DNA of 45,801 nucleotides from UBA7672 sp031419455. Its GTDB lineage: Bacteria; Pseudomonadota; Alphaproteobacteria; Caulobacterales; Hyphomonadaceae. The stretch spans positions 1 to 45,801 of the forward strand of contig JANOKS010000023.1 of the NCBI GenBank assembly GCA_031419455.1, written 5' to 3'. Below, piece by piece: positions 1-7,227 of the stretch (position 1 is the first letter of the stretch; the number at the start of each line of letters is the position of its first letter). The notes beneath the pieces are model-generated. The model was not told the origin of the DNA and ran no database searches. It saw only the letters and a program-made list of their open reading frames with translations. Position numbers and translations under genes: made by a program.

Positions 1-121
1 GCGCAAAGCCGCAGCCCGGACCTTCGAAGCGTTGTGGGAAGCTCTCGGCCACATCTGCACCCTGTTCAGCGACGAGGAGTGCTGGAACTTCTTCAAGGCC
101 GCAGGTTATACGTGCGATTAA
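1..121 (+). mobile_element. 3' end of IS630-type transposase (truncated by window edge)
   Basis: Reading from base 2 gives 39 residues and a TAA at 119-121, ending ECWNFFKAAGYTCD. IS630-family transposases typically end in a segment of the form LxxxFsxeECxNyFaaaGY, which this matches closely; only this C-terminal tail is visible. The catalytic DDE core, the left terminal repeat and most of the gene lie outside the window. No clear right terminal repeat or TA target duplication could be fixed in the 12 bases before the next gene. An unrelated protein with a similar tail cannot be fully excluded. Confidence 0.65.
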
Positions 122-133
122 AAGCACGACGCT

Positions 134-622
134 CTAGCCGCGCTCGCGCGCGATCGTCTGCATACGGAGCGCATGATACAACGCGATGGCCGCCGTGTTG
201 TCCTCCCGCACCTTGAGATCGACGTGCGCCGCGCCCCTTGCGGCGAATGCGTTGAACGCTGCGAGCATCAGCGCGCGGCCAATCCCACGGCGGCGGACAC
301 GCGGGTGGACGGCGAGGTCCTTCACGAACGCGGATGTCCAGCATTGGGCCAGACCGATGACGTCAGCGCCTTCAATCGCAAGAAAGACGAGTTCAGAATC
401 GAATTCACGATCCCTGCGCAGGGCTTTCCACCATTGGCGGAAGATCGGCGCGCCGCCGCCGCCCTCCCAGAACCCGGCTTCAAGCACGCCGTGGGCGGCC
501 TGCACCAGCTTCCTGTTCGGCTTCTGACCAAGTGTCCGAACGACAATGCCGGGCGGCCATTGCGGAGCTTCTATCGCGCCAGACAGTTCGCGCCGCATCC
601 GCAGCACAACCGTCTGCGCCAT
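134..622 (-). CDS. GNAT family N-acetyltransferase
   Basis: A 162-residue protein with the acetyl-CoA-binding motif A seen as VHPRVRRRGIGRAL at about residues 105-118, followed by the N-x-A-A-I-x-L-Y-x-x-L segment of motif B. Such proteins move an acetyl group from acetyl-CoA to an amine; the substrate cannot be told from sequence. The ATG at 622 is chosen because it shares one base with the stop of the glutathione S-transferase gene (TGATG), which points to translational coupling; the longer reading frame upstream is only read-through inside that gene. It is the distal gene of a two-gene leftward operon. Confidence 0.85.
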   Translation of the reverse strand: MAQTVVLRMRRELSGAIEAPQWPPGIVVRTLGQKPNRKLVQAAHGVLEAGFWEGGGGAPIFRQWWKALRRDREFDSELVFLAIEGADVIGLAQCWTSAFVKDLAVHPRVRRRGIGRALMLAAFNAFAARGAAHVDLKVREDNTAAIALYHALRMQTIARERG

Positions 623-1362
623 CAGATGCGGGCCTTCTGGCCGAACAGGATCTTGCGCGCCTCTTCCGCATCCTTGCTGTCCTCGGCCAGCGATGCGGTG
701 CGGATTTCCTCTCCCGCCTTGCGCCCCTTGTCGAACAGCGGGCGCGACTTGCAGCGGACGAACCACGCCTCAAGCGCGGGGAAATCCGCGAGGTCCTGCC
801 CCTGGCTCTTGTAGGCGGCGAACCACGGCCATGCCGCAAAGTCGGCGATCGAGACGGGCCCCGCCAGATAGTCGCGATCGCGCAGCCGGACTTCCGCGAC
901 GCCGAACAGCCGGTTCGTTTCGTTGAAGAAGCGGTCCTGCCCGTATTTCAGTTTTTCGGGGTCGCGCTCGATCTTGGGCGCATAGTTACGGAAGTGGTTG
1001 TGGTGGCCCATCACCGGCCCCTGGTTCGCCACCTGCCAGGCCAGCCAGCTTTCGACCTCGGCCTGCTCCCGGGCGTTGGCGCCGCCGAACTTGCCGCTCT
1101 TGCGGGCGAGATATTGCAAGATCGCCGCGCTCTCAAACACGGAGATCGGCTGGCCGTCGGGACCCTCGGGGTCCACAATCGCCGGCATCCGGTTGTTGGG
1201 GCTGATAGCGAGGAATTCCGGCTTGAACTGGTCACCCTTGCCGATATTGACTGCAACCAGACGATACGGGAGCTCCATTTCCTCAAGCGCGATCGTGATC
1301 TTCCGGCCATTCGGCGTTGGCCAGAAATAGAGGTCGATGGGCGCGGTCGAGGCCATGGGCAT
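622..1362 (-). CDS. Glutathione S-transferase, YfcG/YghU (Nu-class) type
   Basis: A 246-residue cytosolic thioredoxin-fold protein. The N-terminal domain has TPNGRKITIALEE near residues 16-28 and SPNNRMPAIVD near residues 54-64, both hallmarks of the YfcG/YghU disulfide-bond oxidoreductases, which use bound glutathione to reduce disulfides or organic peroxides. The FESAAILQYLA segment supplies the Glu-Ser pair that holds the glutathione gamma-glutamyl group. The C-terminal half is the all-helical GST domain. The first Met is used; a second Met two residues on is equally possible. It is divergent from the oxygenase gene, with about 100 bp of shared promoter region, and overlaps the downstream GNAT by one base. 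Confidence 0.9.
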   Translation of the reverse strand: MPMASTAPIDLYFWPTPNGRKITIALEEMELPYRLVAVNIGKGDQFKPEFLAISPNNRMPAIVDPEGPDGQPISVFESAAILQYLARKSGKFGGANAREQAEVESWLAWQVANQGPVMGHHNHFRNYAPKIERDPEKLKYGQDRFFNETNRLFGVAEVRLRDRDYLAGPVSIADFAAWPWFAAYKSQGQDLADFPALEAWFVRCKSRPLFDKGRKAGEEIRTASLAEDSKDAEEARKILFGQKARI

Positions 1363-1460
1363 ATCGTCCTGTGACTATATAGTATGGATGTAGCGGCACG
1401 GGCCCGTGAACGCCAGACTTGCGCCGCGATACGACACATCAGGATATCTGCGAGCCAGCG

Positions 1461-2414
1461 ATGACCACGACCCCAAGCCTATTTGAACCGATCTCCTACA
1501 AGCTCTGGAAACAAGACCCGAAAGCATTCGCCGAGCGCCTGGGACAAGGCTTCCGCGAGACGGGGTTTGCCGTGATCAGCGATCACCCGATCAACCAGAC
1601 TGTCATCGACAGGGGCGTCGGCGCGGGCAAGATATTCTTCGCCCTGCCCGACGAGACTAAGCGCGGCTACTTCATCCCCGGCGGCGGCGGCCAGCGCGCC
1701 TATACGCCATTCGCAACCGAAGTCGCCAAGGGCGCCAAGGCGAAAGACCTGAAGGAGTTCTGGCATGTCGCGCGCGAACTCCCGCGCGACCACAAGTACG
1801 CAGACCTGATGGGCGCCAATCTCTATGTGAAGGAGGTGTCTGGCTGGAAGGACGCGACCAACGCGATGTTCAGCGCGCTCGATGCGTTCGGGCTGGATAT
1901 TCTCGAAGCCATTGCGATGCACCTGAAGCTTCCGCCGGACTTCTTCAGCGACAAGGTGCAGGAGGGGAATTCGATCTTGCGCCTGCTGCACTATCCGCCG
2001 CAGACGGAGCCGCCGCCGGAGGGATCAGTCCGCGCTGGCGCGCACGAGGACATCAACGTGATCACGCTTCTGCTCGGCGCCGAAGAAGGTGGGCTGGAAG
2101 TCCTGCACCGGAACGGCCAGTGGCTGCCGGTCAATCCGCCGCCGGGATCGCTGGTGGTGAACATCGGCGACATGCTGCAGCGCCTGACGAATGACGTGCT
2201 GCCGTCGACCACCCACCGGGTCGTGAATCCGAAGCCGGAGCGCTCGCGTTTTCCCCGCTACTCCACGCCCTTCTTCCTGCACTTCAATCCGGACTACGCG
2301 ATCACTACCCTGCCGGGATGTATCTCGGCGGAACGACCGAACAAGTATCCCGAGCCGCTTAAAGCGCAGGACTTCCTCGAAATCCGTCTCAAGGAAATCG
2401 GCCTCAGGATGTAG
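1461..2414 (+). CDS. 2-oxoglutarate/Fe(II) oxygenase, isopenicillin N synthase-like
   Basis: A 317-residue member of the isopenicillin N synthase superfamily. The iron ligands are visible as the HED motif (about H195 and D197) and the distal His in STTHRVV (about H252), and the RYS pair that binds 2-oxoglutarate follows at about R266-S268. The N-terminal DIOX_N region has the usual GFAVISDHPI turn. Members oxidise small molecules (plant hormone-like compounds, amino acids, nucleobases); the substrate here is not evident. An upstream in-frame TTG at 1419 exists, but the ATG at 1461 gives the normal family N-terminus. Its 3' end overlaps the convergent GGDEF/EAL gene by 11 bp. Confidence 0.9.
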   Translation: MTTTPSLFEPISYKLWKQDPKAFAERLGQGFRETGFAVISDHPINQTVIDRGVGAGKIFFALPDETKRGYFIPGGGGQRAYTPFATEVAKGAKAKDLKEFWHVARELPRDHKYADLMGANLYVKEVSGWKDATNAMFSALDAFGLDILEAIAMHLKLPPDFFSDKVQEGNSILRLLHYPPQTEPPPEGSVRAGAHEDINVITLLLGAEEGGLEVLHRNGQWLPVNPPPGSLVVNIGDMLQRLTNDVLPSTTHRVVNPKPERSRFPRYSTPFFLHFNPDYAITTLPGCISAERPNKYPEPLKAQDFLEIRLKEIGLRM

Positions 2415-3996
2415 CGTCGGCGGGCAACGCCGGCATCTTGCTTCGCGCGGCCTGCTGATCGACATTTGCGGTTGCACGGCCAAAGTAATAACCCTGCGCC
2501 ATGTCGCATCCGAGTGCGGCGAGCGCACGGGCCTGATCTTCTGACTCCACGCCTTCGGCCACGACTATCAGCCCGAGGCTTTTCGCCATCGAGATGATGG
2601 TGCGCACCATGACGGCCGCTTCCTTGTCGGTGGTCATCGCGCGGACGAACGACCTGTCGATCTTCAGCTTGTCGAACGGGAGCTGGCGCAACTGGACGAG
2701 GCTGGAATGACCTGTGCCGAAATTGTCGAGCGCAACGCGCACGCCCTTGGCTTGCAGTGCATCCACGATCGCCCGGGCAGCATCGCGATCGGTAACGAGC
2801 GCGGCTTCGGTGAGTTCGACCTCGAGGCGCGTCGGTGGAAAGCCGGCTTCGTCGAGGACCTTCAGGAGCTCGTGCGCAAAATCACGCTGCTCGAGCTGGA
2901 CCGGCGACACGTTGAGCGAAAGATGTGGCGTCCCCGGGAGTTTGGCCGCCTCCGCGCAGGCGCGACGCAACAGGTTGAAAGTCAGCTCGCCAATCGCGCC
3001 GCTGGCCTCCGCGGCAGGGATGAAGTGGGTGGGCGGAATAGGGCCGCGCGTCGGATGCGTCCAGCGCGCGAGAATCTCGTAGCCGCGCACGCTCCCGTCC
3101 TGCAGGTTCACCAGAGGCTGGAAGTAAGGCGCGATCTGATCCTCGCGCACCGCCGCCGAAAGCTCGCTCTCGAACACGGCGCGCTGGCGGACAAGTTCAT
3201 CCATGCCGGTCTTGAAGAAGGCGAACCAGCCGCGATGCGCATCCTTGGCGCGCCGCAGGGCGAGGCTGGCGCGATGGAGCAGCGTTTCCGCGTCGCGGCC
3301 ATCCACCAGCCCAACGGCGGCGCCGGCGGTGGCGCTGATCGTGAATGATTTGTCGCCCGAGATCACCGGCGCTTCGATGGCGGTAAGTGTGGCTGAAAGC
3401 CACTCCATCAATTCTTCTTCCGCCTGGTTAGGCAGCAGCACGACGAAGTCGTCGGACTCCAGCCGCGCGACGAAGCCATCGACGCCGGCGCGGACGTTCA
3501 GCACCTTGCCGACATGCATCATCATCTCGTCGCCTGCGGGACGGCCATGCGCATCGTTGAACTCACGGAATTTGTCGAGATTGAGCATCACCACGGCGAG
3601 GCGCTTGCCGCCGTCATTCTCGCTGAGCAGCCAGTTGAGGACGCCCTTCAGGTGCCGGCGGTTCGGTAGCCCGGTGAGCTGGTCGTGCATCGCGACGCGA
3701 CGCGCGCGCTCCTCCGCCTGCAGCCGTTCGCGCAGGCTGCGGATATGCGTGTGGTAGCGAGTGATGATGTAGAGCGTGAGGCCAACGCATGTGACGATAA
3801 CGGTGCCAAGAAGTTTCGACATCTGCAGGTGTTGGAAGTCCGTCGTCCAGGCGTGGATCAGCCCGACCACATCGAGGTTCACCGACAGGATGAACCCCGC
3901 GGCGATAAACCCGGCGAAGATCAGCAGATCGCGGCGCACCTGTTGCGCCACGCGCGTCTCGACCGGCGGTTGCTTCTGGCTGACAGCAGCGCTCAT
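2404..3996 (-). CDS. Membrane GGDEF-EAL protein with degenerate GGDEF site
   Basis: A 530-residue protein with two hydrophobic segments (about 24-48 and 60-79), a short linker helix, a GGDEF domain (about 100-260) and an EAL domain (about 270-515). The cyclase signature is ESDDF (180-184) instead of GGDEF, so diguanylate cyclase activity is doubtful. The EAL site reads YEILARW; Asn in LNVSP, Glu in ELTE, the Lys in LKIDRSF and the Glu in VVAEGVE are kept, but the metal-binding Asp pair of DDFGTG is DN (424-425). It may be a weak phosphodiesterase or a c-di-GMP-responsive protein at the inner membrane. No sensory domain is seen beyond the short membrane part. Confidence 0.92.
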   Translation of the reverse strand: MSAAVSQKQPPVETRVAQQVRRDLLIFAGFIAAGFILSVNLDVVGLIHAWTTDFQHLQMSKLLGTVIVTCVGLTLYIITRYHTHIRSLRERLQAEERARRVAMHDQLTGLPNRRHLKGVLNWLLSENDGGKRLAVVMLNLDKFREFNDAHGRPAGDEMMMHVGKVLNVRAGVDGFVARLESDDFVVLLPNQAEEELMEWLSATLTAIEAPVISGDKSFTISATAGAAVGLVDGRDAETLLHRASLALRRAKDAHRGWFAFFKTGMDELVRQRAVFESELSAAVREDQIAPYFQPLVNLQDGSVRGYEILARWTHPTRGPIPPTHFIPAAEASGAIGELTFNLLRRACAEAAKLPGTPHLSLNVSPVQLEQRDFAHELLKVLDEAGFPPTRLEVELTEAALVTDRDAARAIVDALQAKGVRVALDNFGTGHSSLVQLRQLPFDKLKIDRSFVRAMTTDKEAAVMVRTIISMAKSLGLIVVAEGVESEDQARALAALGCDMAQGYYFGRATANVDQQAARSKMPALPADATS

Positions 3997-4093
3997 GTGA
4001 ATTTGGCCTCTTGCCCCGACAAGATGATGAGCAACAGGCCTTAAGATGGCGCGGGGCCAATTCCCGAATTTCGCGCAAAATTGTGCCGATCAA

Positions 4094-4744
4094 TCAGCCG
4101 GTCCGCCTCAGGGATCGGGCGTTCCGCCAGTCCTCACGCGACATTTCCCAGTAAATGGAGGGTCGCTTGGCTCCATCTGGCTTCACGGAAATCACCTCTC
4201 CCATCTGGACAAAGCCCAGCCGCGACAGGAGACGGATCGACCGGTCGTTGTCGCGGGCGGTTGTCTCGCAGATGCGGGCGACGCCGAGCTGGTCAAAACA
4301 CCATTCGACAGCGGCGAGACCACACGCACCGCCAAACCCCCGCCCCTGTCGCTCTGGCTTCACTGCGCCACCGAACTTGGCGATCGACCATTCCGGCCAG
4401 ACCTGCACATCGAAATAGGCCGTCGCCTCACCTGCTTCATTGAACGACACGAACAGGACGCCCTCCCCCCGTGCGCGTTCCGCCAGGTGGCTCTTGATGA
4501 AGCAGGTCATCGTCTCGACGTTGATCGGGTTGGGCATGGTGTAAATGCGCGGACCGATGCTTTCGTGAGAGAGCAGTCCGGCGAGCGCCGCGGCATCGGC
4601 GCCCTGGGCAATCCTCGCGCCGGCGATACGCCCATTCATGTGCTCTGCGCGACGCACAAAGCCGCGCAGACGGTCTGCTTCCTCTCGCACGACCGCAATC
4701 CTGGTTTTCGGTATCAGATCAGACACGTCGCCTACCCCCGTCAC
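4094..4744 (-). CDS. GNAT family N-acetyltransferase
   Basis: An acetyltransferase of up to 216 residues with motif A seen as VKPERQGRGFGGACG and a motif-B region ARDNDRSIRLLSRLGF, which is typical of the RimJ/RimL-like branch that acetylates protein N-termini or small amines. The start is uncertain: GTG at 4744 sits on the first base of a 21-bp palindrome, whereas GTG at 4726 is preceded by a purine-rich GGGGGTAGG and would leave the palindrome in the untranslated leader; the second is preferred on regulation grounds. It follows arfB in the same direction, 54 bases away. Substrate unknown. Confidence 0.8.
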   Translation of the reverse strand: MTGVGDVSDLIPKTRIAVVREEADRLRGFVRRAEHMNGRIAGARIAQGADAAALAGLLSHESIGPRIYTMPNPINVETMTCFIKSHLAERARGEGVLFVSFNEAGEATAYFDVQVWPEWSIAKFGGAVKPERQGRGFGGACGLAAVEWCFDQLGVARICETTARDNDRSIRLLSRLGFVQMGEVISVKPDGAKRPSIYWEMSREDWRNARSLRRTG

Positions 4745-4764
4745 TTACAACCCATGGTTGTAAG
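4744..4764. promoter_or_regulatory. Palindrome CTTACAACC-CAT-GGTTGTAAG, operator candidate
   Basis: Two perfect 9-bp arms flank a 3-bp spacer. There is no T-run beside it, so it does not look like an intrinsic terminator. Its size and symmetry fit an operator for a dimeric winged-helix repressor (HxlR or MarR type), which is inference. It lies immediately before the GNAT gene and after arfB. No regulator gene of this type is adjacent. Confidence 0.5.
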
Positions 4765-4787
4765 CAAAGAAGGCAAGCCCGTTGCTT

Positions 4788-4799
4788 GGGGCTAGCCCC
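4788..4799. repeat. 12-bp perfect palindrome GGGGCTAGCCCC at arfB stop
   Basis: A GGGG-CTAG-CCCC palindrome whose last base is also the last base of the arfB stop codon (TAG read leftward at 4801-4799). Beyond it on the leftward strand are a weak CAAGC/GCTTG stem and a short T-rich stretch, so this 50-base gap may hold a weak terminator for arfB; no strong U-tract is present. Confidence 0.35.
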
Positions 4800-5212
4800 T
4801 AGTCGCCATCGATCTGCCCGCGATTGCGCTTGGTTTCGGACCGGTGGGCCTTGCCCTCCAGTCGTCGCTGCTTCTGCGCCTTGCTTGGCTTGGTGGCGAT
4901 CCGCCGCTTGGGCTTGACCAGCGCCTTCTCCAGCAACTCCACCAGCCTTGTCCGCGCTTCCTCGCGGTTGCGGGCCTGGCTGCGGTGGGTCTGGATGAAC
5001 AGAACGAGCTCGCCTTCATCGTTGATCCGGTTGGCGAGCGCGCGCCGGATCATCCATTTCTGCTCGTCGTCGAAGGCGAGGCTTGTCTTCACATTGAAGC
5101 GCAGCTGCACCGCCGTCGCCACCTTGTTGACGTTCTGCCCGCCGGGACCGCCGGCGGTGACGAACTTCTCTTCCAGCTCGTGCTCGAAATTGTGCAGGAA
5201 GACCTTTGGCAC
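4799..5212 (-). CDS. arfB: Alternative ribosome-rescue factor, peptidyl-tRNA hydrolase ArfB (YaeJ/ICT1 type)
   Basis: A 137-residue protein with the release-factor GGQ tripeptide at residues 24-26 inside TAGGPGGQNVNKV, which hydrolyses peptidyl-tRNA. The last 40 residues form a strongly basic Lys/Arg-rich tail (KPSKAQKQRRLEGKAHRS), the feature ArfB uses to enter the empty mRNA channel of stalled ribosomes. Length and layout match the family, and full-length release factors are ruled out by the missing codon-recognition domains. The ATG at 5212 is three bases past the stop of the upstream dehydrogenase gene, so the two are probably co-transcribed. Confidence 0.95.
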   Translation of the reverse strand: MPKVFLHNFEHELEEKFVTAGGPGGQNVNKVATAVQLRFNVKTSLAFDDEQKWMIRRALANRINDEGELVLFIQTHRSQARNREEARTRLVELLEKALVKPKRRIATKPSKAQKQRRLEGKAHRSETKRNRGQIDGD

Positions 5213-5215
5213 GGT

Positions 5216-6073
5216 TCAACCGTTCAGTCGCGACAGCAGGCTGGAGGTGTCCCAGCGGCCATGCCCCTCAGCCTGCACGTCGGCGTAGAACTGGTCCACA
5301 AGCGACGTAAGCGGCAGCGAAGCCCCCGTCGTCCGCGCCGCATCAAGAGCAATGCGCAGATCCTTCCGCATCCAGTCAACGGCGAACCCGAAGTCGAACT
5401 TGCCGTCCACCATTGTCTTCCACCGGTTCTGCATCTGCCAGCTCTGGGCGGCGCCGGCGGAGATAGCTTCGATCACTTTCGCCTCGCTGAGCCCGTTCGC
5501 GCGAGCAAAGTGCAGCCCCTCCGCCAGCCCTTGCACCACGCCGGCAATGCAGATCTGGTTCACTGACTTGGCGAGCTGCCCAGCGCCCGCCTCGCCGATC
5601 AGCGTGATCGCCTTCGAATAGGCCATCATCACGGGTTCGGCCCTGGCGAAGGTGTTTGCGTCGCCGCCGCACATGACGGTCAGCTGCCCGTTCTCGGCGC
5701 CGGCCTGTCCCCCGGACACAGGCGCATCGATGAAGCCCGCGCCCTTCTCCTTCGCCGCCATTTCAAGTTTGCGCGCCAGCCCCGCCGAAGCCGTCGTATG
5801 ATCGACAACGACCTGCCCAGCCTTCAACGTCGGCGCGAACGTCTCGAACACCGCCAGCACATCCGGATCGTCGCCCAGACACATGAACACGAACCCCGCG
5901 CCGGCAATGGCCTCGGCCGGCGTTGCAGCAGCCTTGCCCTTGTTTGAATCTGCCCAGGCCCGCGCTTTGGTCTCCGTGCGGTTCCACACCGTCACGTCAT
6001 GGCCCTTCTCGGAAAGGTGCCGAGCCATCGGCCCGCCCATTACGCCGAGCCCCAGAAATGCGCAGGTCGCCAT
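5216..6073 (-). CDS. NAD(P)-dependent beta-hydroxyacid dehydrogenase (3-hydroxyisobutyrate dehydrogenase family)
   Basis: A 285-residue cytosolic oxidoreductase. The N-terminal Rossmann motif is GLGVMGGPMARHL (8-20), the substrate-binding motif DAPVSGG is near 120, and the catalytic Lys lies in GQLAKSVNQ near 165-170, the standard order of the beta-HAD family (3-hydroxyisobutyrate, tartronate semialdehyde, succinic semialdehyde and related substrates). WNRT after the second beta strand suggests NADP(H) preference, because Asn-Arg replaces the acidic residue typical of NAD enzymes. The exact substrate cannot be assigned: no valine-degradation genes are nearby. It lies 42 bases after the RibD/DHFR-like gene and just before arfB. 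Confidence 0.92.
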   Translation of the reverse strand: MATCAFLGLGVMGGPMARHLSEKGHDVTVWNRTETKARAWADSNKGKAAATPAEAIAGAGFVFMCLGDDPDVLAVFETFAPTLKAGQVVVDHTTASAGLARKLEMAAKEKGAGFIDAPVSGGQAGAENGQLTVMCGGDANTFARAEPVMMAYSKAITLIGEAGAGQLAKSVNQICIAGVVQGLAEGLHFARANGLSEAKVIEAISAGAAQSWQMQNRWKTMVDGKFDFGFAVDWMRKDLRIALDAARTTGASLPLTSLVDQFYADVQAEGHGRWDTSSLLSRLNG

Positions 6074-6115
6074 GAGATTCGTCCGTGCTGAAGTCTGGCG
6101 CCTTCTACCGCAGCC

Positions 6116-6670
6116 TCAGGCCGGACGGTAGCGCAGGAAAAGGTTGCCGTTGCCGAACTGCCGCGCTTCCTCCCGTACCCACGCAATACTGCGCGGAATC
6201 CCGTCGAACAGCCGCTTGCCGCCCCCCAGCGTCACCGGGACCAGCATGACCTGCAGCTCATCCAGCAGGCCAGCGGTCGCCGCCTGCGCCACGATCGATC
6301 CGCTCCCCAGGATCGACATGTCGAGATCCTCGCCCTTGAGGCGGGTCAGTTCGCTGACGAGGTCATCTCGGGCAACCGTCGTGTTTCGCCAGTCGGAAGA
6401 TTTCAGGGACCATGAGAACACGGTCTTCGGCATGGCGTTCATGCCCGCCGCCACGTCCGGCATCATCTCCGCCGCCATCGGGGTGGGCCAGAACGCGCTC
6501 ATCATCTCGTAGGTCACGCGGCCGAATACCAGCCGCCCACCCCCTTTCGCGTTGCTGGCGGTGAACTCCGCCTGCTCGGAATCCTGCGCATGCGCCCAGC
6601 TCATGTCGCCGCCAGCGTCGGCGTAGCAGCCATCAAGGCTGAGGGAGATGAAAGCCGACAGGATCGCCAT
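6116..6670 (-). CDS. Dihydrofolate reductase/RibD C-terminal-like oxidoreductase
   Basis: A 184-residue protein of the RibD C-terminal domain family (YyaP/YwjB-like). Diagnostic segments are FISLSLDGCYAD at the N-terminus, GGGRLVFGRVTYEMM near 43-57, SILGSGSIVAQ near 118-128 and the VPVTLGGGKRLFDG loop near 147-160, which binds NADPH in the family. Members reduce small molecules; few have known substrates. Its ATG directly abuts the stop of the flavin reductase gene (6670/6671), so the two are almost certainly co-translated. It is not a true folate-pathway FolA, because the folate-binding pattern is absent. Confidence 0.88.
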   Translation of the reverse strand: MAILSAFISLSLDGCYADAGGDMSWAHAQDSEQAEFTASNAKGGGRLVFGRVTYEMMSAFWPTPMAAEMMPDVAAGMNAMPKTVFSWSLKSSDWRNTTVARDDLVSELTRLKGEDLDMSILGSGSIVAQAATAGLLDELQVMLVPVTLGGGKRLFDGIPRSIAWVREEARQFGNGNLFLRYRPA

Positions 6671-7177
6671 CTAGTCCTCCGACCTGAGTGTCACGAACCG
6701 CCCTCTGAAGAATCCAAGCGCATCAACGCCCGCATCCGCCCGGTAGGCGACGACATCGCCATAGATCACCTCATGGTCGCCCATCGGCTGCCGCAAGCGC
6801 AGCCGGCAATCGAGGCTGGCCACCGCGGCGGTCAGCACCGGCGCGCCGGTATCCATCGTGCAGATCTGGTCCGGCGGGATCACCCGGTCGCCCTTGCGCG
6901 AGAAGCGCTGGGCGACTTCCGCGTCGTCAGATCGCAGAATGTTCAGCGAAAACGCCTGCGCTTCCGTGAACACGCCGAAAGCCGCGCTCGAATTGGCGAG
7001 GCACCACAGCATGATCGGCGGATGCAGCGACACCGACGTCAGCGAGTTGATGATCATCCCGTGGGCGTTGCCCTCGGCGTCCCGCGCCGCGACCAGCGCC
7101 ACGCCCGTGCCGAACCCGCCCAGGGCGCTGCGATACGCCAGGGGGTCGAATTCGGAGGGGATGTCCGCACCGCTCAT
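6671..7177 (-). CDS. Flavin reductase family protein (FMN-binding split barrel)
   Basis: A 168-residue protein of the HpaC/Fre-like flavin reductase domain family. FGTGVALVAARD near 22-33 and MIINSLTSVSLHPPIMLWCL near 42-61 correspond to the FMN-binding region (consensus GVtvVt and NSFtSvSldPPlv), and GDHEVIYGDVVAYRA near 132-146 corresponds to the conserved D-H-x-i-f-G segment. Such enzymes supply reduced flavin to a two-component monooxygenase, but no partner oxygenase is in the same transcription unit. First gene of a leftward run reaching at least to arfB, divergent from motB. Confidence 0.92.
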   Translation of the reverse strand: MSGADIPSEFDPLAYRSALGGFGTGVALVAARDAEGNAHGMIINSLTSVSLHPPIMLWCLANSSAAFGVFTEAQAFSLNILRSDDAEVAQRFSRKGDRVIPPDQICTMDTGAPVLTAAVASLDCRLRLRQPMGDHEVIYGDVVAYRADAGVDALGFFRGRFVTLRSED

Positions 7178-7188
7178 GCACGCGACCT

Positions 7189-7220
7189 TAACCGTACCGG
7201 GCCTATAAGTCCCGGTTAAT
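7189..7220. promoter_or_regulatory. Nested inverted repeat between flavin reductase gene and motB
   Basis: The 50-bp divergent region holds TTAACCG (7189-7195) and its complement CGGTTAA (7214-7220), with inner arms ACCGGG (7197-7202) and CCCGGT (7212-7217) and a TATAAG (7205-7210) in the centre. The symmetry around a -10-like box fits an operator controlling one or both divergent genes. The bound protein is unknown. Confidence 0.45.
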
Positions 7221-7227
7221 ACCCGGG

